Below are positions 54,086 through 61,745 of a DNA stretch of 64,000 bases, one piece after another. The notes under the pieces were generated by a model that was not told where the DNA came from, made no database searches, and saw only the letters and a list, made by a program, of their open reading frames with translations. Each line of letters begins with the position of its first letter. The stretch's first letter is position 1. Source of the DNA: Alphaproteobacteria bacterium (lineage in GTDB: Bacteria > Pseudomonadota > Alphaproteobacteria > TMED109). A program made the translations under genes and the position numbers. The stretch lies in NCBI GenBank assembly GCA_022825705.1, contig JAJDWH010000010.1:248001-312000 (forward strand). The letters run 5' to 3'.

Positions 54086-55530
54086 AGACGACTGCTATCT
54101 GCGTGGTTCGTCCCCCGAAGCCGGACCTGGAGGTCTTGCAGTGCGGCCTTGCTGTTCTCGCGCGCGCGACTCGTATCACCTTTGCGCGGATTCATCAGCG
54201 CGGCGAGGATCCGGCGCGCGTCAAGCGCGAGGTCTGCCGAGAACTCGGCTTGCTCGCGCGGCATTTCTCCGGCTGCCGGGCATCGGCGCTGGCTGCAGCC
54301 CGCGGCTGGCGCGAGCGCCTGCTGTTTGAGCGTGAGCGTCTCGGCCATCGGCTGGCGGCTCTGGCCCGTCATCGCGAACGCGACGATCGCACGGATGCCC
54401 GTCGGCGCCGGAACGCGGTGCGCACCCGCCAGGCGGAAACCCAGCTTATGCGGGTGGAGAAAGAACTGGCCGCGGGTCGTCCCCGGCATTGTTTCGGCGG
54501 TCGCCGCTTGCTCCGGCGACGTCACCTCGCGGCATGGCGGCAGCGTCGCAATGGTGCCGCCCTGTTCGCAGGCGAAACCGGGAAGATCGGCGGCAACGGC
54601 GTGGCCCGTTGGGAGCCTTCTACCTCCCGTCTGGTGTTGAGGCTGCCAGGCGGTTTGTCCAGCGTGACGCTGGAGGACGTCGACTTCGATCCGCGGTTCC
54701 GGACCGATCTCGAGCGGTGTATTGCTGCCCGCACGGCGGTTTCGTGGCGCATCGAGCTCCTGCCCCGCGGCAAGGTCAAGCTCTGCGTCACGTACGACGA
54801 GACTGAGCCTTCCGTGAAGTCGGACGCCGGCGTGGGCGCCGTGGCCATCGATCTCAACGCCGACCATGTGGCGGCGGTCGATGTCACCGGGAGTGGCCAG
54901 CTGCACGGCGTGTGTCGCCGGGCCCTGACTCGCGGCGGCGACAGCGTACAGCGGCTTGCTCGTACGCTAGCGGCTCGCGCGCGCCAGCGCGGCACGCCCG
55001 TCGTTGCCGAGGATCTGGATTTCCGCCGGAAGAAGGCGTGGTTGCGGAACTACGGCAAACGGTTTGCCGAGGTGCTCTCGTCCTTCCGAAGTCGCCAGTT
55101 CCTGGCGGCGCTCGAGCGCCAGTGCCGTCGGGCCGGGGTCGAGCTGATCGTCGTCGATCCGGCTTGGACGTCCAGGCTGGCGGAGTTCAATCGTTACCCT
55201 GCCCGGTTCCGGGTAGGGCGTCATCACGCCGCGGCGCTCGTCATCGGGCGGCGCGGCCTAGGATTTGCGGAGCGTGTGCCGAGGACGGCTGCACCCCTCG
55301 CGCGCGCCGACGTGAAGCGCCGGGGTACGTGTGGCTGGCAGAGCACGCTTGCGCAGGAGCTGCCCGGCGCGTGGCGCCGGCGCGGTCGGCCCGATGCCGG
55401 AAGCAGGTCAGGAGCTCGCCAGGGCTCCGTCGCGGCAATGCGCGCGCGGCACGATGGGCCTGTGGGGATCGCGGCAAGTCGATCTGCCGTTGGACCGGCG
55501 TCAGTGACTGTCGTCCGTACAGTCGCTTAA
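54082..55530 (+). CDS. TnpB-like RuvC-fold protein of the IS607 group
   Basis: 482 residues from the ATG overlapping the tnpA fragment stop. An Arg-rich N-terminal region (about 70-160) precedes a beta-rich wedge and the RuvC-like core: AIDLNADHVAAVDV with Asp257 (RuvC-I), VVAEDLDF with Glu310 (RuvC-II), and a third motif GRHHAAALVIGRRGLG at 379-394, where the usual catalytic Asp position is occupied by His. The four-Cys zinc ribbon of canonical TnpB is not present. TnpB proteins are RNA-guided nucleases that keep their element in the genome. With one active-site residue apparently replaced, this one could be inactive, use another residue, or bind DNA without cutting. The C-terminal 80 residues are low-complexity. 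Confidence 0.8.
   Translation: MKTTAICVVRPPKPDLEVLQCGLAVLARATRITFARIHQRGEDPARVKREVCRELGLLARHFSGCRASALAAARGWRERLLFERERLGHRLAALARHRERDDRTDARRRRNAVRTRQAETQLMRVEKELAAGRPRHCFGGRRLLRRRHLAAWRQRRNGAALFAGETGKIGGNGVARWEPSTSRLVLRLPGGLSSVTLEDVDFDPRFRTDLERCIAARTAVSWRIELLPRGKVKLCVTYDETEPSVKSDAGVGAVAIDLNADHVAAVDVTGSGQLHGVCRRALTRGGDSVQRLARTLAARARQRGTPVVAEDLDFRRKKAWLRNYGKRFAEVLSSFRSRQFLAALERQCRRAGVELIVVDPAWTSRLAEFNRYPARFRVGRHHAAALVIGRRGLGFAERVPRTAAPLARADVKRRGTCGWQSTLAQELPGAWRRRGRPDAGSRSGARQGSVAAMRARHDGPVGIAASRSAVGPASVTVVRTVA
55506..55524. repeat. Hairpin at the end of the tnpB-like gene
   Basis: GACTGT at 55506-55511 and ACAGTC at 55519-55524 form a perfect 6-bp stem with a 7-base loop, six bases before the end of the tnpB stop codon. 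In TnpB elements the guide-RNA scaffold overlaps this region, so the hairpin is a candidate part of such an RNA or of the right end. It is also compatible with chance. Confidence 0.35.
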
Positions 55531-55544
55531 TTTGCAACGGCTGG

Positions 55545-55733
55545 ATGGGTTCACTGCTGCAGAGGCTCCCCAGGGACCGGACCACACGAATCTTGCTGGC
55601 GGTGGTGATCGTGATGGGCGCGGCCATTCTGGCCGGCACCGCAGTACTGATCGTAGCCCTCATCGACCTCGCCGGTCAGTTGGCATCAGGCGTGGGCTCC
55701 GAGCATGCCCATACGGCAGGTCGGCATGATTGA
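55545..55733 (+). CDS. Small single-pass membrane protein
   Basis: 62 residues from the ATG at 55545. A basic start (LLQRLPRDRTTR) is followed by one long hydrophobic helix (about 16-42, ILLAVVIVMGAAILAG then TAVLIVALIDLAG) and a short hydrophilic tail. The stop overlaps the start of the JAMM protease gene, so the two are likely produced together. It was probably a membrane anchor or partner for that protease; no family is recognised. Confidence 0.6.
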   Translation: MGSLLQRLPRDRTTRILLAVVIVMGAAILAGTAVLIVALIDLAGQLASGVGSEHAHTAGRHD

Positions 55734-56157
55734 ATCCCGCCCCGAGGTCCTGGCCGGGTCGTCAGTGGTGCAAGCGGTGCGGGAAGCTGCGCGAGCCGCT
55801 GCGCCGCTCGAGGCTTGCGGACTGCTGCTGGGCCGCGCCGAACCGGATCGGTTCGTGCTCACGGCCTGCGTGCCGAGTCAAAACATCGCCTCCGACCCGG
55901 TTCGGCGGTTCGAAGTGGACCCCGCTGTCCGCCTGCGCGTGCAGCGCGAGGCACGGGCTGGCGGCGAGCCCATGATCGGCCTGTATCACTCCCATCCCGC
56001 CGGTTCGGCGGCACCATCGGCGGTGGATCGCCGGTGCCTGCACGAGCCCGGGCTGGTTTGGCTGATCACCGGTCCGGACCCGGGTTGGGAGATCCGGGTC
56101 TGGCTAGCCCTGACGGACGATTTTCGCGAGCTCCCCCTTATCGTCGCCGACGCCTGA
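55726..56157 (+). CDS. JAMM/MPN+ (Mov34-type) metalloprotease domain protein
   Basis: 143 residues from the ATG at 55726; an ATG at 55705 is possible but lies further inside the preceding gene. The JAMM zinc site is complete: Glu29 (LEACGLLLG), His88-x-His90 (YHSHP), Ser98 and Asp101. Prokaryotic proteins of this type cleave C-terminal extensions or small sulfur-carrier and ubiquitin-like proteins, or act as cysteine-pathway hydrolases (Mec+ type). Single-domain size matches these. No ubiquitin-like or E1-like gene is nearby, so the substrate is open. Overlap with a small membrane protein is notable. Confidence 0.85.
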   Translation: MIESRPEVLAGSSVVQAVREAARAAAPLEACGLLLGRAEPDRFVLTACVPSQNIASDPVRRFEVDPAVRLRVQREARAGGEPMIGLYHSHPAGSAAPSAVDRRCLHEPGLVWLITGPDPGWEIRVWLALTDDFRELPLIVADA

Positions 56158-56164
56158 GCCGGTG

Positions 56165-57598
56165 TCAGGTGTCGGTGCCGCCGACGGTGAGCCCTTCCAC
56201 CAGCATCGTCGGTTGGCCTACGCCGACCGGGACCAGTTGGCCCTGTTTCCCGCAGCTGCCGATGCCGGGATCGAGCATCAAGTCGTTGCCGATCAGCGTC
56301 GCCTTCTTGAGGACCTCGAAACCCGAACCGATCAGCGTTGCCCCCTTGACGGGCGCGGTGATCTTTCCGTCTTCGATCAGGTAGCTCTCATTCGCCGAAA
56401 AGACGAACTTCCCATTGGTGATGTCGACCTGGCCGCCGCCGAAGCTCTTCGCATAAAGCCCGTTCTTGACTGACCGCACGATCTCGTCCGGATCCTGCTG
56501 GCCGGCCATCATGATGGTGTTGCGCATCCTTGGCATGGGCTGGTGCGCATAGCTTTGCCGCCGCCCGTTGCCCGTGGACGCGGTGCCCATCAGCCTGGCG
56601 TTCTGGCGGTCCTGCATGTAACCCACCACCCGGCCGTGTTCGATCAGCGTGGTGTTCTGCGTCGGCGTCCCTTCGTCGTCGATCGTGAGCGAGCCCCGCC
56701 GCCCATCGAGCGTCCCGTCGTCGACCACCGTGATCGCCTCGTTGGCCACGCGCTCACCCATGAGCGAACTGAACACGCTGGTCTTCTTTCGGTTGAAATC
56801 GCCCTCGAGACCGTGACCAATGGCTTCGTGCAACAGGATGCCCGGCCAGCCCGGACCGAGTACCACGTCGGTCTCGCCGGCGGGCGCGGCCCGGGCATCA
56901 AGCAGCACGAGCGCCTGGCGCAGCGCTTCATCGATGTGGTGGGTCCACGTTTCGCGGTCGAGCAGGACCGCGTAGCCGTGTCGGCCCCCCGATCCGTAGC
57001 TTCCGGTCTCCATCCGGTCGCCGTCGCGCACCACCACGCTTACGTTCAGGCGCACCAGCGGCCTGATGTCGGTCGCGGTCGCGCCACCGGCACGGATGAT
57101 TCCTACCGACTGGTGCGAGCCGGACAGCGTGGCCGACACCTGCTGGACCCGTGCATCCAACGCGCGCGCGTAGCTGTCGATTTCCGAGAGGAGTTCCACC
57201 TTCCGCTCGAACGGCACGGCCCCGATCGGGTCGTCATCCTGGTAGCGGCGCTCGTTGGCAAGCGGTGGCGCCAGCTCCACGGTGCCCGAGGCCCCGCGAG
57301 TCACCGAGCGCACCGTGTCCGCTGCCCGTCGGAGCGAATCGGCACCAAGTTCCGACGCATGGGCGTAGCCGGTCCGTTCCCCGACCACCGCGCGAAGACC
57401 GAAACCCTTGGAGTGGTGGAAGGCAGCCGAGCGGATTTGGCCGTCGTCGAGGGTCAGGCTCTCCGACCGCGCGTTTTCGACAAAGAGTTCGCCGTCGTCG
57501 GCGCCGGTCAGCGCGCGTTCGACGATCGGCAAGGCCTGCGTGCGGTCGAGACCGCCGAGGTCGGCGAAGACGGTGCCGAGGGCTTCGGAATGGGCCAT
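56165..57598 (-). CDS. tldD: Metalloprotease TldD
   Basis: 477 residues. The zinc site motif HEAIGHGLEGD (HExxxH at 257-262) is typical of TldD, preceded by the TldD N-terminal domain (SLTLDDGQIRSAAF, GFGLRAVVGERTGYAH) and followed by the C-terminal domain (VKNGLYAKSFGGGQVDI in parts). TldD with TldE forms a heterodimeric protease that degrades unfolded peptides; tldE/pmbA is not in the window. It is convergent with the JAMM gene, 7 bp apart. Confidence 0.94.
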   Translation of the reverse strand: MAHSEALGTVFADLGGLDRTQALPIVERALTGADDGELFVENARSESLTLDDGQIRSAAFHHSKGFGLRAVVGERTGYAHASELGADSLRRAADTVRSVTRGASGTVELAPPLANERRYQDDDPIGAVPFERKVELLSEIDSYARALDARVQQVSATLSGSHQSVGIIRAGGATATDIRPLVRLNVSVVVRDGDRMETGSYGSGGRHGYAVLLDRETWTHHIDEALRQALVLLDARAAPAGETDVVLGPGWPGILLHEAIGHGLEGDFNRKKTSVFSSLMGERVANEAITVVDDGTLDGRRGSLTIDDEGTPTQNTTLIEHGRVVGYMQDRQNARLMGTASTGNGRRQSYAHQPMPRMRNTIMMAGQQDPDEIVRSVKNGLYAKSFGGGQVDITNGKFVFSANESYLIEDGKITAPVKGATLIGSGFEVLKKATLIGNDLMLDPGIGSCGKQGQLVPVGVGQPTMLVEGLTVGGTDT

Positions 57599-57668
57599 GG
57601 GAATCAGTTCCGTGTCGGACGGGGTTGCTTACACCATATGGGGGTGTCGGCGCGTGTTCTCCAGTGGC

Positions 57669-58304
57669 TCACGTTCCGACCCGTGACGAGGGGCGAGCGT
57701 CGATCCCGGTCCGCCACCGAGCGAGATGCTCGAGCGATTCGTCGGGCTGGGCTTTTACCATCCTTGCGAATCCGACCGTGATGTACGCGGAGATGTCAGC
57801 CATGGAGAAGTTCTCGCCAGCGACGAACGGACTTTCTTTCAGGCGGGCATCCAGGTCCTCGAACCAGAAGCCGAGGCGCGCAAGACCGCGTTCCGCCAGA
57901 GCCGGAATCTGGGCAAAGTTCCTGGGGCCGGCGATCGCACGATCTTCAAACCGCGGATTGCTGTTTCGGAGCGCCTCGGCCACCGCTTGCATGCCCTCGA
58001 GTTCCACGCGGCGATGCCAGTTCTCGACCATGGCCTTTTCGAGCGGCGTGCTGCCGAACAACGCCGGTTCGGGCTGAACGGCTTCGAAATACCTGCAAAT
58101 GGCGACGCTTTCCGTGATCTTCTGGCCGTCATCGAGCTCAAGCACCGGTACGGTGCGAAGTGGATTGAATTCCGAGTACGGCGGCAACAGGTTTGCGCCC
58201 TCCCGGATCTGCACTTCGATCTCTTCCAGCTCGATGTTTTTCTCGACCAGAAACATGTGGACGCGCCGGGGATTGGGGGCCGGCGCAAAGGTGTAGAGCT
58301 TCAT
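57669..58304 (-). CDS. Glutathione S-transferase family protein
   Basis: 211 residues. The thioredoxin-like N-terminal domain (MKLYTFAPAPNPRRVHMFL, NPLRTVPVLELDDG with the cis-Pro, ITESVAICRYFE) is followed by an all-helical domain with ENFSMADISAY, which contains the N-capping Asp of the family. It likely conjugates or reduces electrophiles using glutathione. The specific class and substrate are not determined. It stands alone between tldD and hisC. Confidence 0.9.
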   Translation of the reverse strand: MKLYTFAPAPNPRRVHMFLVEKNIELEEIEVQIREGANLLPPYSEFNPLRTVPVLELDDGQKITESVAICRYFEAVQPEPALFGSTPLEKAMVENWHRRVELEGMQAVAEALRNSNPRFEDRAIAGPRNFAQIPALAERGLARLGFWFEDLDARLKESPFVAGENFSMADISAYITVGFARMVKAQPDESLEHLARWRTGIDARPSSRVGT

Positions 58305-58391
58305 GGATGCCTCCGGCGGGCCAGGACCCGTCCCCCCGCCCGAACGTTACGACAGGCGGCAATGTAGCAGTTGCGAAACTGCCGTCAGCGC

Positions 58392-59483
58392 CTATTCGTC
58401 CTTGAGGAAGTCGGCCAGGGCGGCAGTGAGGGCGAGATTCTCGTCTTCGAGGCCAACCGTGAAACGCAGGTGATGCGGGAGCCCGTACTCGGCGACGCGC
58501 CGACCAAAGATTCCCTGGCCCGCCAGATGGGCGTAGACGGCCTCTGCCGATCTCCGCCCGCTCCGTTCGAACCCGGCCAGGACGAAATTGGCGACGCCGG
58601 GTCGCACGCCGAGACCGAGATCGCGAAGCGTGGCTTCCAGCCAGGGCCGCCAGTGGCGGTTGTGGGCCTGCGCGCGGGCCAGGAAGTCGTGGTCCCGAAT
58701 CGACGCCACGCCCGCCGCCTGGGCGGCGGCGTTGACATTGAAGGGGCCGCGGACCCGGTGCAGAACGTCGATAACCGTTGCCGGGCCGTACGCCCACCCG
58801 AGGCGCAGACCCGCAAGCCCATAGATCTTCGAGAATGTCCGAGTCATCACGACGTCGTCGCGTTCATCGACCAGGATCCGCCCGTCGTCGTACCCATCCA
58901 TCTCGACGTATTCGGCGTACGCCGAATCGATGACGAGCAGGCAGCTTGCCGGGAGGCCTTCACGCAACCGCCGGAGCCCGGCGAGGTCCAGGGCGGTGCC
59001 GGTCGGGTTGTTGGGATTGGCAACGAAGCAGACCCGCGTACGAGGGGTTGCGGCGGCCAGCATTGCCTCGACATCGACGGTGAGGTCCGCTTCCGGAGCC
59101 GAGACGGGAGCGGCGCCGGCGATGCGGGCGGCGATCGGGTACATCAGGAAGCCATGCCGGCTGTACAGCACCTCATCGCCCGCCCCGGCGTAGGCGACGG
59201 CGAGCAGACCCAGCAGTTCGTCGGAGCCGTTGCCGCAGACGATCCGGTTAGGATCCAGTCGGTGGGCTTCGGCGAGGGCCTCACGAAGGGGGGTGGCGCC
59301 CGGCTCGGGATACCGGGACAGGTCGTCGGCTGCCGCCCGGGCGGCGGCGACGGCCTGGGGGCTGGACCCGAGGGGGGTCTCGTTGGAGGAAAGCTTGATG
59401 ACCCGGCCGGGGTGACCGCCGCCGGAACTTCCCGGCTTGTAGGGCGTGATCCCGAGAACCGATGCGCGCGATACAGGTTCCAT
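58392..59483 (-). CDS. hisC: Histidinol-phosphate aminotransferase
   Basis: 363 residues of the class I aminotransferase fold: KLSSNETPLG at 30-39, NGSDELL near 85-91, ANPNNPTGT at 155-163, and the PLP lysine Lys219 in TFSKIYGLAGLRLGW. HisC transaminates imidazole acetol phosphate; similar enzymes may also act on aromatic keto acids. It starts 3 bp after the small gene upstream and closes a CoA-transferase/unknown/hisC operon. An ATG is used at 59483. Confidence 0.92.
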   Translation of the reverse strand: MEPVSRASVLGITPYKPGSSGGGHPGRVIKLSSNETPLGSSPQAVAAARAAADDLSRYPEPGATPLREALAEAHRLDPNRIVCGNGSDELLGLLAVAYAGAGDEVLYSRHGFLMYPIAARIAGAAPVSAPEADLTVDVEAMLAAATPRTRVCFVANPNNPTGTALDLAGLRRLREGLPASCLLVIDSAYAEYVEMDGYDDGRILVDERDDVVMTRTFSKIYGLAGLRLGWAYGPATVIDVLHRVRGPFNVNAAAQAAGVASIRDHDFLARAQAHNRHWRPWLEATLRDLGLGVRPGVANFVLAGFERSGRRSAEAVYAHLAGQGIFGRRVAEYGLPHHLRFTVGLEDENLALTAALADFLKDE

Positions 59484-59486
59484 GAA

Positions 59487-59900
59487 TCAGGCTTCCGGTC
59501 GCTGCCGTACCAACTGCACTGCTGCCAGGATCGCGAGCTTCACCGTTGCCGGGCCGAAACCGTAGATGACGGCGGTCGCGTCGGCGATCAACCTGGTCAA
59601 CGCCTGTTGATCCGATGGGCGCGGGAGCGTGTGAAGGTTGTACGGAAAGCAAAGAATGGTCGGTACCGGCGCCGCATCAAGCAATGGCTTGATGGCCGCC
59701 GCCGGTTCTGTCGCGCCGCGCCCGGCGGGGAGCGCCAGCACGATCGCGTCCGCCCGACCCGCGCGCACGGACTCCAACGTTTCGTGGGCGCCGACGGGCC
59801 CGGCCCCGTCGATCGGCAGATCAGCGGCCGAGATCGTGGGTTCTCCGTCGACAGGTGGGACGGGTTGCCCGTGCTCCTGGATGAGGAGGACGCGGGTCAT
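59487..59900 (-). CDS. Unrecognised 137-residue protein between CaiB-like and hisC genes
   Basis: 137 residues from an ATG at 59900 that overlaps the stop of the CoA-transferase gene (ATGA). Composition is ordinary for the genome. Segments include MTRVLLIQEHGQP at the start, DAIVLALPAGRG near 50-61, PTILCFPYN near 79-87 and a hydrophobic C-terminal helix VKLAILAAVQLVRQ. The pattern suggests an alpha/beta fold with alternating strands and helices. No family is recognised. Tight coupling to both neighbours argues that it is a real gene with a related job. Confidence 0.65.
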   Translation of the reverse strand: MTRVLLIQEHGQPVPPVDGEPTISAADLPIDGAGPVGAHETLESVRAGRADAIVLALPAGRGATEPAAAIKPLLDAAPVPTILCFPYNLHTLPRPSDQQALTRLIADATAVIYGFGPATVKLAILAAVQLVRQRPEA

Positions 59901-61027
59901 GGCGGCGGCAAGAGCCCGTTGGCAGCGCCGAGCCGGGGTGCCTGGGAAGGAGGACCGTCGGGCGCGGTCCGACGTGCGACCCCGTGGGCGAGCGGGACCG
60001 GCACGGCCGGGAGTTCCGAACCGTCGCCCACGGCTACCCGGGCCGCGAAAATGCCGCGTTCCGCGAACTGCGGATCCGCAACGGCATCGGCGAGTGACGG
60101 CACAAGCGTGCAACAAAGGTGTTTGGCGTCCTGCAGCTTGGGGCGCCAGTAGGCGGCGGGATGGGCCGCGACGGCGTGGCGGACGCCCTGTCGGGTCGCC
60201 GCCGGGTCTCGGGTGTCGTCCCGAAGGGCCTCCGGCAGATCTACCAGTTCGCAGAAGTTGTCCCAAAACCGGTCTTCCAGGGCACCGAGCGCGAGCATTC
60301 GCCCATCGGCGGTGGAGTAAAGTCCGTACCGGGGACTCCCCCCCAACAGGGGCAGCTCGCTCGGGTCCGCCATCGTGCCGGTAGCCCAGCCGTGGGTAAG
60401 CGCTTGCCAAAGGAAGGGAAACGTCTGCTCGGTCATGGCGACATCAAGGAAGGCACCCGTCCCGGTGGTCCGCGCGCGGTACAGGGCCAGAAGAATATTG
60501 ATAACGGCGGGGTAGCTGCCGGCGCCGATGTCGGCAAGCTGTGTGTGCGGCATGACCGGATCGCCATGCCGGTCCGACGTTACGGCCAACAGTCCGGCCT
60601 CGGCGACGTAGTTCAGGTCATGCCCGGCCACATCGGCCCGCTTTCCCCGCTGACCGTAGCCGCTGATCGCGCAGTAGATGCATGTCGGATTTGCCTGCCG
60701 CATGGCTTCGTACCCGACGCCGAGACGATCCATCACGCCGGGACGGAACTGTTCGATGACGACGTCGGCACTCTCGGCGAGGGCCAGTATCTGGCTTGCG
60801 GCACCCGGTTTCTTGAGGTCAATCTCGATGCTTCGTTTTCCGCGGTTCAACATGGCGAAGGGCACGCTCTCCCCGTCAACGAATGGCGGGGAATGACGAG
60901 TCGGATCGCCGCCGGGCCGCTCGACCTTGATTACGTCGGCGCCTGCCTCCGCCAGTACCAGTGTTGCCAGGGGCCCCGGCAACAAGGTCGTGAAGTCGAG
61001 GACTCTCACACCTTCAAGAAACAACAT
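59897..61027 (-). CDS. CaiB/BaiF-family CoA transferase, alpha-methylacyl-CoA racemase type
   Basis: 376 residues with the family motifs: GVRVLDFTTLLPGPLATLVLAEAGADVIKVE in parts at 6-36, NRGKRSIEIDLK at 61-72, VVIEQFRPGVMDRLG, ISGYGQRG near 121-128, GHDLNYVAEAGLL at 135-147, and Asp166 in QLADIGAG. The His136 and Asp166 pair matches the racemase active site, so an alpha-methylacyl-CoA racemase role is more likely than CoA transfer. It is translationally coupled to the next two genes. The substrate is unknown. Confidence 0.88.
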   Translation of the reverse strand: MLFLEGVRVLDFTTLLPGPLATLVLAEAGADVIKVERPGGDPTRHSPPFVDGESVPFAMLNRGKRSIEIDLKKPGAASQILALAESADVVIEQFRPGVMDRLGVGYEAMRQANPTCIYCAISGYGQRGKRADVAGHDLNYVAEAGLLAVTSDRHGDPVMPHTQLADIGAGSYPAVINILLALYRARTTGTGAFLDVAMTEQTFPFLWQALTHGWATGTMADPSELPLLGGSPRYGLYSTADGRMLALGALEDRFWDNFCELVDLPEALRDDTRDPAATRQGVRHAVAAHPAAYWRPKLQDAKHLCCTLVPSLADAVADPQFAERGIFAARVAVGDGSELPAVPVPLAHGVARRTAPDGPPSQAPRLGAANGLLPPP

Positions 61028-61135
61028 TCACGTATCCCGTAACCCAGCCGGAGCGCAGCGTGCAAGATACATTGCGTGGCTGGATCGGTGACAGTAATGA
61101 AGTGCCAGGTGAGCCGGTTGTAGCTTGGGGGCCGT

Positions 61136-61417
61136 ATGCGCACGCACCGTGTTCTCTTCCTTCCTTTCCTGGCGGTGCTGATCGCTGCTCCGGCCACTGC
61201 CATGATCGAGCACGGACCGCTCGCTCAGGAGGCTGCTATCGAAGCCGGATGCCTGGACCCGGACATCCAGCGGCAGGGCAACGAAGGGGCGGCCATCATC
61301 TACACCATGTCCTGTGCCGATGGCTCCACGGTGCCTGATGGGCGCATCCGCTGTGTGCTGGAGACGTGCGAACTCGAGGACCCATCTGGGCCGGGGGGCG
61401 AGTCGGAAGCGGACTGA
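61136..61417 (+). CDS. Small secreted four-cysteine protein
   Basis: 93 residues. A signal peptide (about 1-22, LFLPFLAVLIAAPATA) is followed by an acidic mature part with four Cys (EAGCLDP, TMSCADG, RIRCVLETC), enough for two disulfides in the periplasm. The rest is Gly/Ser/Glu rich. No family is recognised. It is divergent from the CoA-transferase gene. Confidence 0.55.
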   Translation: MRTHRVLFLPFLAVLIAAPATAMIEHGPLAQEAAIEAGCLDPDIQRQGNEGAAIIYTMSCADGSTVPDGRIRCVLETCELEDPSGPGGESEAD

Positions 61418-61745
61418 TGTTGGACCCCATCGATGGACGGATGTGAATCGGCGCTGCATACCTCGCCTGTCGCCCTCGAACCGCGGGCATGCTGGCACCG
61501 GAAGTTCCGATCGAACCACGGATGTTCCAATCTGCGCGAGTCCGCAGGTGCCGGGCGGCCGCCGTCGGCGGAAACACAATGCCCGAGCGCCGGCCCGGCA
61601 GGTTGGTCTGGATTGGACCTCCTTCCCTCCCAAGGCTTTGGCATCCTCTTGTCCGGTACGGCATGGTAGTGAGTGCGGTCGTCCTTCATGACCCGCGATA
61701 TGTCAGTAGCCCTTTGCGCATCCACCACGAAGGAACGGCAACGCC
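61418..61745. other. Intergenic region upstream of the aldo-keto reductase gene
   Basis: 328 bp. Open frames are present on both strands but have no family character, no signal and no suitable start. It likely contains the promoter of the next gene. Nothing else was recognised. Confidence 0.35.

Larger units (their letters stand above)
53685..55530 (+). mobile_element. IS607-family insertion sequence remnant
   Basis: It comprises a truncated serine-recombinase tnpA fragment and a complete tnpB-like gene joined by an ATGA overlap, the IS607 arrangement. The recombinase lacks its N-terminal helix-turn-helix and catalytic half, so the element cannot move on its own. IS607 elements have no inverted termini or target duplication, so the limits are approximate. 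I placed them at the small hairpins that share CCGTACAG (53685-53692 and 55515-55522). It sits between rluD and a JAMM gene pair. Confidence 0.7.
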
